Shown one piece after another: positions 1-5,218 of a DNA stretch of 13,049 bases. The notes beneath the pieces are model-generated. The model had not been told where the DNA came from, searched no databases, and was given only the letters and a program-made list of their open reading frames with translations. The stretch spans positions 1 to 13,049 of the forward strand of contig DBTH01000336.1 of the NCBI GenBank assembly GCA_002306945.1, in the 5' to 3' direction. Positions within the stretch are counted from its first letter, which is position 1. Each line of letters starts with the position of its first letter. The DNA is from Methylacidiphilaceae bacterium UBA1321 (GTDB taxonomy: Bacteria > Verrucomicrobiota > Verrucomicrobiia > Methylacidiphilales > UBA1321). The position numbers were made by a program, and so were the translations under genes.

Positions 1-96
1 TATTGATGAGCAATAAACTCCCTCCTTGCGCCTTGCTCTTACCTCTCGAAATTCTCAATCTCGGACATGACGTTTTGAATAGATACGGCTTAGACC

Positions 97-247
97 GAAT
101 TAACGGAATTGACAGAATTGGAAAGACAAAGACTGAAAGACTTATCAGAAACTCAGAAAAAGAGGATTTCAAAATCCCTTTTTTAAAATCTCTGTGAATT
201 GAGTCCGCCGCCTTGTGTTTTTATAATTCCTTAAATTCCGTTCATCC
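97..247. repeat. imperfect inverted repeat, MITE-like or structured intergenic element
   Basis: The 23 bases at 97-119 match the reverse complement of 225-247 at 18 positions, including an exact 9-base core (AACGGAATT at 102-110, AATTCCGTT at 234-242). The arms are separated by about 105 bases that contain a smaller hairpin at 164-177. This could fold as one long stem in RNA or be the ends of a small non-autonomous element. No flanking target-site duplication was recognised, so calling it mobile is speculative. Confidence 0.4.
142..156 (+). repeat. 15-bp direct repeat, copy 1
   Basis: TTATCAGAAACTCAG occurs here and again, exactly, at 3951-3965. Both copies lie in AT-rich non-coding DNA 5' of a plus-strand gene and are followed by A-rich sequence. 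An exact 15-base match is unlikely by chance in 13 kb, which suggests a fragment of an interspersed intergenic repeat family. Confidence 0.45.
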
Positions 248-268
248 CGTCAAAAAACCTTTTAAAAG

Positions 269-961
269 ATGAATTACCGCTCGCTAAAAGAAGAATGCTA
301 CGAAGCCAATCTGCTGTTGCCGAAATACGGTCTCATCGACCTGACCTTTGGCAATGTCAGCGTCATTGACAGGGATCGGGGCGTTTTCGCCATCAAACCG
401 AGCGGCGTCGATTACACCGTGCTCAAGCCGAAGGACATGGTGTTGCTCGATCTCAACGGCAAGATCGTTGAGGGTGAATTGCGGCCTTCTTCCGACACGC
501 CGACCCATCGGCGATTGTTCCAGGCGTTCACTACGATCTGTTCGGTGGTTCACACGCATTCGCGGCAAGCGGTGGCTTACGCACAGGCGGGGCGGCCGAT
601 TCCGTGTTTCGGCACGACGCACGCGGATTATTTCTACGGGGAAGTTCCGGTCACGCGACCGATGACGCCCAAGGAAATCAAGACTGCCTACGAATGGGAA
701 ACCGGCAACGTCATTGTCGAACGCTTTAAAAAACTCAATCCCGAACAAGTTCCCGCCGTGCTGGTTCATGGTCACGGTCCGTTTGTCTGGGGCCCGTCCG
801 GGAAGAAGGCGGTGGAGACGGCCGTGGCTCTCGAAATCGTGGCGCAAATGGCCCTGCACACTGTTTCAATCAATCCCAAGGCCAAGCCGCTTCAGCAGGC
901 GCAAATCGACAAGCATTTCCTGCGCAAGCATGGCGCCCATGCGTACTACGGGCAGGCGTAA
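269..961 (+). CDS. araD: L-ribulose-5-phosphate 4-epimerase (class II aldolase family)
   Basis: Interconverts L-ribulose 5-phosphate and D-xylulose 5-phosphate, linking L-arabinose use to the pentose phosphate pathway. It is a cytoplasmic, metal-dependent enzyme. The 230 residues match the family length (E. coli AraD has 231) and the protein aligns along its whole length from memory. Visible landmarks are the substrate-phosphate region T-F-G-N-V-S (26-31), K-P-S-G-V-D-Y (43-49), S-S-D-T-P-T-H (74-80), metal ligands H95 and H97 in V-H-T-H-S, the third ligand H169 in V-H-G-H-G, catalytic-type D120 in T-T-H-A-D-Y-F-Y-G, and Y227 near the C-terminal A-Y-Y-G-Q. The ATG at 269 gives the expected N-terminus; no clear Shine-Dalgarno precedes it. 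No other arabinose genes are visible, so it is either solitary or the last gene of an operon starting left of the window. It is convergent with the kinase gene, 17 bases away. Confidence 0.95.
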   Translation: MNYRSLKEECYEANLLLPKYGLIDLTFGNVSVIDRDRGVFAIKPSGVDYTVLKPKDMVLLDLNGKIVEGELRPSSDTPTHRRLFQAFTTICSVVHTHSRQAVAYAQAGRPIPCFGTTHADYFYGEVPVTRPMTPKEIKTAYEWETGNVIVERFKKLNPEQVPAVLVHGHGPFVWGPSGKKAVETAVALEIVAQMALHTVSINPKAKPLQQAQIDKHFLRKHGAHAYYGQA

Positions 962-983
962 GCGGTTCGACCGTATCGTTACG
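957..983. terminator. possible small hairpin between convergent araD and kinase genes
   Basis: CGTAA (957-961, containing the araD stop) can pair with TTACG (979-983, containing the kinase stop), enclosing an inner CGGT-TCG-ACCG hairpin (963-973). There is no T tract on either side, so as a terminator it would be weak. It is noted because it fills the whole 17-base gap between converging genes. Confidence 0.25.
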
Positions 984-2256
984 TGACCGAATTTGCCGGA
1001 ATGGGCAATTCCTGTGGCGGCTGGGGCGTACCCGAAGGGGTGGTGGAATTAGAGGTGCCCTGCCAGAAAAGTGGATCGATGGAAAGTTCCTTGAGCAAGC
1101 GATCCGGAGTGATCGGTTTGCTCAGGACAACGGCAGCGCCTTGCAGCAGGAGGGCATCCTTTTGCTCCGGCGTGACGAAGCCGCTCATTACAACGATGCG
1201 GCCCTTGAACGGGAGCAGTCGTACGGCCTTGATCAAATCCGCGCCCGAGAGTCCCGGCATGTTCAAGTCGGTCAGTAAAAAGTCATACTGATCGTAATCG
1301 TGTTCGATCAGTCGCAGGGCGTCCTGTCCGTCGCGGATCGAGGTCACCTGATGTCCCGCGCGTTCGAGGTAGCGGGCAAAGCTGCGCACGACCAGTTCGT
1401 TGTCGTCGACCAGCAGGATGCGCGAGCGGTGCACCGGCGTTGCGGGCAGCATGCCGGTTTCAGGTGCGCGTTTGCGGGCGCGGCGTCCGGCATGCGTTTC
1501 AGCGGGCAGGTCGAGCATGAAGGTCGAGCCCTGGCCGGGAGTGCTTTCGACTTCAATCTTGCCGTCGAGGGAGTTGATGCAACTCCAGACCACGGCTAGT
1601 CCGAGACCGGTGCCTTGTCCGGTTTTTTTGGTGGTGAAAAATGGCTGGAAGATCTGTTGGCGAACCGATTCGGTCATGCCGAGTCCGTTGTCGGAAATGG
1701 CGATCCGCTGGAAGAAAAGGGGAACGTCGTCCTTGGTCCAGAATCCGCTGGTTTCGACGCGGATTTGCGGAACCCAGTTCGGGTCGGGATTCTGTGCGAG
1801 GCGATCGAGCAGGGTGTCCCGGGCGTTGAAAAAGAGGTTGATGATCATCTCGCTGACCAGCGCGTTCGATGTCTGGAGGCGGGGGAGGGATTCGTCGAAG
1901 ACGGACTGTATCTGGATGCGGCGGTCGATGGTGCTGCCGATCAATTTGAGGGTATTGCGGACGAGATCGTTGAGGTAGATTCGCTCGCGGGTGTCGGCGG
2001 AGCGGCGGCCCAGCAGGAGGATGCGTTGACATAACTCGGTGGCCTGCTGGATCGCCTGCTTGAGCGGCTGGAGCTCCTCGACCAGTTCCTTGTCCGGATT
2101 CCAGTTCTTTTCGATGGAGAGCGTCTGGAGCATCATCGGGGCCAGGAGATTGTTGAACTCGTGGGCGACGCCGCTGGCGATTTCGCCCAGGGCGCGAAGT
2201 TGACGGCTGGACAAGGCGTCGTGATGGCTTCGGAGAGGTGGCGTCGGTTCTTGCAC
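979..2256 (-). CDS. soluble hybrid histidine kinase with C-terminal receiver domain, no sensor domain
   Basis: A 425-residue two-component signalling protein. The dimerisation/phosphoacceptor domain begins almost at the N-terminus: H32 in G-V-A-H-E-F-N-N is the expected autophosphorylation site. The ATPase domain follows, with N-box residues N140 and N144, G1 box D-N-G-L-G-M (189-194), F box (F-Q-P-F-F, 203-207) and G2 box G-T-G-L-G-L (215-220). A basic linker (about 251-278) leads to a receiver domain (280-390) with acidic pair D284/D285, phospho-acceptor D330, S358 and K380-P381. A Pro/Ser/Thr-rich tail ends the protein. There is no transmembrane segment, PAS or GAF domain, and only about 20 residues precede the kinase domain. 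The start is GTG at 2256; the frame closes upstream near 2301 with no better start. Input must therefore come from a partner protein, and the output protein is not encoded nearby. It is divergent from hemB and convergent with araD. Confidence 0.9.
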   Translation of the reverse strand: MQEPTPPLRSHHDALSSRQLRALGEIASGVAHEFNNLLAPMMLQTLSIEKNWNPDKELVEELQPLKQAIQQATELCQRILLLGRRSADTRERIYLNDLVRNTLKLIGSTIDRRIQIQSVFDESLPRLQTSNALVSEMIINLFFNARDTLLDRLAQNPDPNWVPQIRVETSGFWTKDDVPLFFQRIAISDNGLGMTESVRQQIFQPFFTTKKTGQGTGLGLAVVWSCINSLDGKIEVESTPGQGSTFMLDLPAETHAGRRARKRAPETGMLPATPVHRSRILLVDDNELVVRSFARYLERAGHQVTSIRDGQDALRLIEHDYDQYDFLLTDLNMPGLSGADLIKAVRLLPFKGRIVVMSGFVTPEQKDALLLQGAAVVLSKPITPDRLLKELSIDPLFWQGTSNSTTPSGTPQPPQELPIPANSVT

Positions 2257-2490
2257 AATGAGTCCGTTTCTACTACTGACGGGTAGTGCGCCGCAACTTC
2301 AGAAATATGAATTTTTCTTCCTATTCCGCTTTGTTTCCTTAGCAATAAAGCAAGTTTATAATTCGCAATTTTTATCTCTTTTGTTTATCTCTGCGTTCTG
2401 TCTTGGGGGAGAAGCCCTTTTGAAAGCAAACGCTTGTCGATAGGGCCTGGGAGGCTTACCGTAACGACGTTTGAATGTGAATAAAACGCC
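2257..2490. promoter_or_regulatory. divergent intergenic region between the kinase gene and hemB
   Basis: This 234-base AT-rich gap must carry promoters for both directions. A perfect TATAAT lies at 2357-2362 facing hemB, with TTGTTT at 2331-2336, but the 20-base spacing is longer than ideal. The resulting leader of about 120 bases could fold: CCCT (2415-2418) can pair with AGGG (2442-2445) around a small hairpin AAGC-AAAC-GCTT (2424-2435), and AAGCC (2412-2416) could alternatively pair with GGCTT (2453-2457). I do not recognise it as any known riboswitch. No good Shine-Dalgarno precedes hemB. No small gene is supported here. Confidence 0.4.
2331..2362 (+). promoter_or_regulatory. candidate sigma-70-type promoter for hemB
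   Basis: Perfect -10 hexamer TATAAT at 2357-2362 with a weak -35 TTGTTT at 2331-2336, spaced 20 bases. Such hexamers occur by chance in AT-rich DNA, so support is only positional (the region lies upstream of hemB in a divergent gap). Confidence 0.2.
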
Positions 2491-3507
2491 ATGAATAATT
2501 CAGATCATTCCCTTAATATCGTCCGCCGTCCGCGCCGTAACCGCCTCTCTCCCTCGATTCGTGCGTTGACCCAGGAAACCCGTTTATTGGTTTCCGATCT
2601 CGTTGCGCCGCTTTTCGTCAAGGAAACCGGTGGCGAGCCGGAACCCATCACCAGCATGCCGGGGCAGTTCCGTTACAACGTTGCCGATCTGGTCAAGGAA
2701 TGTGGCGAACTTGAAGCCCTGGGCATTCCCGCTGTGGCGCTTTTCCCGCAGATTTCGGATAAGCACAAGGATGATGTCGGTTCCTACGCTTTGGCCGAGC
2801 AGAACGTTCTGTTTGCCGCTATCAAGGCCGTCAAGGAGGCGCATCCCGAACTGGTCATCATCTCCGATGTGGCTCTCGATCCGTACACCGACCACGGCCA
2901 CGACGGTCTCGTCGATGAGAAGACCGGCATTGTCGTCAACGACGCCACGGTTGAAATCCTCTGCAAACTTTCCGTCGCGTTAGTTGAGTCGGGTGCGGAC
3001 ATCGTAGCGCCTTCGGACATGATGGACGGACGGATCGGGGCGATTCGCACGGCGCTTGATGAGAGCGGATACATCAATCGCGGCATCCTGGCCTATTCCG
3101 CCAAATTCGCTTCGGCCTACTACGGGCCATTCCGCGATGCGGTCGGCAGCAAGAAATCACCCGATGCGCCGCCTCTCGACAAACGCAATTACCAGCTCAA
3201 TCCCGCCAACGCCCGCGAGGCGATGCTCGAAGCCCAACTCGATGAGGAGGAGGGAGCCGACATGTTGATGGTCAAACCGGCGGGCCTTTATCTCGACATC
3301 ATTGCTCAAATGCGCCAGCAGACAAATCTTCCCGTGGCGGCTTATCAGGTTTCCGGGGAATACGCGCAGATTCACGCTGCGGCGGAAAAGGGTTGGCTCA
3401 ATCTGGAATCGACCCGCGACGAATCGCTTCTGGCGATCAAACGCGCCGGAGCCGATTTCATCCTGACCTACTTCGCCAAGGACATCGCTCGCATCCTCGC
3501 GGAATAA
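2491..3507 (+). CDS. hemB: porphobilinogen synthase (delta-aminolevulinic acid dehydratase)
   Basis: Condenses two 5-aminolevulinate molecules to porphobilinogen, the first common step of tetrapyrrole (heme, cobalamin) synthesis in the cytoplasm. The 338 residues fit the family length. Landmarks: N-terminal R-R-P-R-R-N-R-L-S (12-20), Schiff-base lysines K205 (A-Y-S-A-K-F-A-S-A-Y-Y-G-P-F) and K262 (M-V-K-P-A-G-L-Y-L-D), and the substrate-binding C-terminal part. In the metal-site stretch D-V-A-L-D-P-Y-T-D-H-G-H-D-G (126-139) the three zinc cysteines of animal and E. coli enzymes are replaced by A128/D130/D138-type residues. This is the pattern of Mg-dependent or zinc-independent enzymes such as that of Pseudomonas. 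The ATG at 2491 is chosen because the conserved Arg-rich start follows at once. DUF192 follows after 4 bases, so the two are probably co-transcribed. Confidence 0.96.
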   Translation: MNNSDHSLNIVRRPRRNRLSPSIRALTQETRLLVSDLVAPLFVKETGGEPEPITSMPGQFRYNVADLVKECGELEALGIPAVALFPQISDKHKDDVGSYALAEQNVLFAAIKAVKEAHPELVIISDVALDPYTDHGHDGLVDEKTGIVVNDATVEILCKLSVALVESGADIVAPSDMMDGRIGAIRTALDESGYINRGILAYSAKFASAYYGPFRDAVGSKKSPDAPPLDKRNYQLNPANAREAMLEAQLDEEEGADMLMVKPAGLYLDIIAQMRQQTNLPVAAYQVSGEYAQIHAAAEKGWLNLESTRDESLLAIKRAGADFILTYFAKDIARILAE

Positions 3508-3511
3508 TTCC

Positions 3512-3883
3512 ATGAGCACGCCGCCTGTTCTCAAGGTCTCTAATCCGGCCCGCAACTCCGTCCTGGTGGAAACGGGCTCTGTGGCCGACAACATGGTGAC
3601 GCGCGTGATTGGGCTGATGGGCAAAACCGGGCTCGAACCGGGGCGCGGTTTGCTCATCGTCCCGTGCAATTCGATCCACAGTTGCTTTATGAAATTCCGC
3701 TTTGACGCGGTGTTTCTGGATCGCGATTACAAGGTGCTGCATTTGATCGAGGACATGGGCCCGTGGCGCGCATCGAAAATGGTTTGGGGCGCGCAGAGTG
3801 TGCTCGAATTACCTTCCGGTGTCATCCAGGCAACCGGTACGCAGATCGGAGACCGGCTTTCCGTTGAAGGGTACAAGGCTTAA
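3512..3883 (+). CDS. DUF192 family protein
   Basis: A 123-residue member of the DUF192 (COG1430) family, whose biochemical role is not established. Family signatures seen are R-V-I-G-L-M-G (about 31-37) followed by the Gly-rich turn before L-L-I-V, the central C-F-M-K-F-R-F-D-A-V-F-L-D segment (58-70), W-G-A-Q-S-V-L-E-L-P-S-G (about 92-103) and the closing I-G-D-R-L. Length is normal for a single-domain member. Many family members carry an N-terminal signal peptide, but this one starts directly with a polar segment and has no hydrophobic leader, so it is predicted to be cytoplasmic. It begins 4 bases after the hemB stop and probably depends on hemB transcription. The linkage to heme synthesis may be incidental. 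Confidence 0.88.
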   Translation: MSTPPVLKVSNPARNSVLVETGSVADNMVTRVIGLMGKTGLEPGRGLLIVPCNSIHSCFMKFRFDAVFLDRDYKVLHLIEDMGPWRASKMVWGAQSVLELPSGVIQATGTQIGDRLSVEGYKA

Positions 3884-3990
3884 AAGCGTTTGACGAAATT
3901 TATGGGGAGTTTTTTTTAGGAAAAGGCAAAAGGCTTTTTGGGCGGGGGCTTTATCAGAAACTCAGGAAATCAAAAAAAAGGGGAGATGCC
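3884..3990 (+). promoter_or_regulatory. AT-rich gap with Shine-Dalgarno for the serpin gene
   Basis: A TTGACG hexamer at 3890-3895 resembles a -35 box, but only a poor T-rich -10 candidate follows at about 3913-3919. The 15-base repeat copy lies at 3951-3965. AGGGGAG at 3979-3985 is a strong Shine-Dalgarno five bases before the ATG at 3991, in contrast to most genes here. No clear terminator hairpin for hemB-DUF192 is visible. Confidence 0.45.
3951..3965 (+). repeat. 15-bp direct repeat, copy 2
   Basis: TTATCAGAAACTCAG, an exact copy of 142-156, placed 26 bases before the serpin start codon. Both copies are in non-coding AT-rich DNA and on the same strand. Confidence 0.45.
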
Positions 3991-5196
3991 ATGAGAAAGA
4001 AGCTTTTGGGTGTGTATGCGATTGGTTTTGTTGTGGCAATACAGCCGGTTGTTCCGGTGAGATCGGGAGATCAGATGCCCTGGGATCAGGGAGTCCGGGA
4101 TAACACGACTTTTGCTTATAACCTCTACGACAAACTGAAAGCTCAGGAGGGGAATCTCTTTTTCTCGCCGTTCAGCATTTCCGATGCATTGGCGATGACG
4201 TATGCCGGGGCGCGGGGCGAAACGCAACAGCAGATGGCCAAGGCGCTGGCTTTTACGCAAAAACCGGAAAAGGTTCACCGGGATTTTGCCGCGCTTCAGA
4301 CCCGGCTCGATCAAGTTCAAAAGTCAGGCAATGTTCAGCTCAGTTCGGCCAATTCGCTCTGGCCTAGCCAGCGGTTCGCGCTCCAGCCGGCTTATCTCGA
4401 TCTCTCCAGAAAGTTCTACTCGGTTTCGGTGACGCCACTGGATTACTCGAATGAAGAGAACGCGCGCAAACAGATCAACGATTGGGTGGCGGGGAAAACC
4501 CAGGACAAGATCAAGGATCTTATCGGCCCCAAGGTGCTCGATCCGTCGGTCGTCTTGACTCTCGTTAATGCCATCTATTTCAAAGGAAACTGGGCATTGC
4601 CTTTTGACCCGCAAGCAACGGGCGAAGGGGATTTTCACGTTGCAGCGGGTAAGGCGGTGAAGGTGTCGTTCATGCGCCAGACCGAAACATTCGAGTATGC
4701 GGAAAACGATTCGGCGCAATATCTGAAGCTTCCTTACAAGGGAAACGATTTGGCGATGGTCGTGATTCTTCCGAAGAAATCGCTCGCTGATGTCGAGCCG
4801 ACTCTCCAGTCGTTCAACTGGAAAGCCGCCTTAAAATCGGAGCGTGTGGCTGTCCAGATTCCGAAATTCAAAATGGAATGGGGAACCTTCCCATTAGGCG
4901 ATGTCCTCAAGAATCTGGGGATGCCACTGGCCTTGACCCCAGGAGCCGACTTCTCCGGCATCGGTGGCAAGCCACATGAGATTTACATTGGCGCAGTCCT
5001 GCATAAGGCGTTCATCGACGTGAACGAAGTCGGAACCGAAGCCGCCGCGGCAACCGCTGTGGTGATGGTAAAATCGGCTATGCCCACACATCTGCCGAAA
5101 GTATTCAAGGCGGATCACCCGTTCTTTTTCCTGATAGAGGATACTTTCACCGGCAATATCCTCTTCATGGGCCGAGTCGTTTCGCCCTCTTCGTGA
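3991..5196 (+). CDS. secreted serpin (serine protease inhibitor family)
   Basis: A 401-residue serpin-fold protein covering the whole domain. Residues 1-24 look like a Sec signal peptide: R-K-K, then a hydrophobic run (5-22), with cleavage probably near V-R-S-G (23-26). It is not a lipoprotein, since no Cys is present. Serpin landmarks are N-L-F-F-S-P-F-S-I (55-63), L-V-N-A-I-Y-F-K-G-N-W (201-211), L-P-Y-K-G-N-D-L-A-M (247-256), the hinge E-V-G-T-E-A-A-A-A-T (346-355) and C-terminal H-P-F-F-F-L-I (386-392). The small-residue hinge is the inhibitory type: it allows loop insertion and covalent trapping of a protease. Counting from P17 = E346 places P1 at S362 with K361 at P2, but the loop is about one residue longer than antithrombin's, so the scissile bond is uncertain (K361 to A363). 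It has its own Shine-Dalgarno and is convergent with the flavoprotein gene. The target protease is unknown; it may protect against host or predator proteases, or its own. Confidence 0.93.
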   Translation: MRKKLLGVYAIGFVVAIQPVVPVRSGDQMPWDQGVRDNTTFAYNLYDKLKAQEGNLFFSPFSISDALAMTYAGARGETQQQMAKALAFTQKPEKVHRDFAALQTRLDQVQKSGNVQLSSANSLWPSQRFALQPAYLDLSRKFYSVSVTPLDYSNEENARKQINDWVAGKTQDKIKDLIGPKVLDPSVVLTLVNAIYFKGNWALPFDPQATGEGDFHVAAGKAVKVSFMRQTETFEYAENDSAQYLKLPYKGNDLAMVVILPKKSLADVEPTLQSFNWKAALKSERVAVQIPKFKMEWGTFPLGDVLKNLGMPLALTPGADFSGIGGKPHEIYIGAVLHKAFIDVNEVGTEAAAATAVVMVKSAMPTHLPKVFKADHPFFFLIEDTFTGNILFMGRVVSPSS

Positions 5197-5218
5197 CCAC
5201 TCAAAGACTGTTGAGTGG
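5197..5218. terminator. hairpin at the convergent ends of serpin and flavoprotein genes
   Basis: CCACTCAA (5197-5204) and TTGAGTGG (5211-5218) form a perfect 8-bp stem with a 6-base loop. It begins directly after the serpin TGA (5194-5196) and contains the last codons and stop (5201-5203) of the minus-strand gene. No T tract follows on either strand, so it is not a classical intrinsic terminator, but its position suggests a role as a transcript end or 3' stabiliser for both genes. Confidence 0.45.

Larger units (their letters stand above)
1..268. other. AT-rich non-coding leader upstream of araD
   Basis: No convincing gene is seen. A 64-codon reading frame opens with TTG-ATG at 3-8, but its middle part (R-I-N-G-I-D-R-I) is simply the translation of the repeated GAATT motif, so I do not call it. 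The stretch holds three head-to-tail 9-base units starting with GAATT (97-105, 106-114, 115-123). It also holds an imperfect inverted repeat (97-119 with 225-247) and a short hairpin GGATTT-CA-AAATCC (164-177) followed by six T (179-184), which could act as a weak terminator for something upstream. A 15-base word at 142-156 recurs at 3951-3965. Base composition is clearly more AT-rich than in the flanking gene. Confidence 0.6.

Noticed and set aside
3..197. 64-codon reading frame starting TTG-ATG at the left edge
   Set aside because: Its central residues are a translation of the GAATT repeat units, there is no Shine-Dalgarno or recognisable domain, and it lies inside the AT-rich repeat region.
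2133..2345. Frame overlapping the kinase N-terminus, considered as a frameshifted sensor part
   Set aside because: It shows no sensor or membrane motif and it overlaps the kinase coding region instead of joining it, so a frameshift is not supported.
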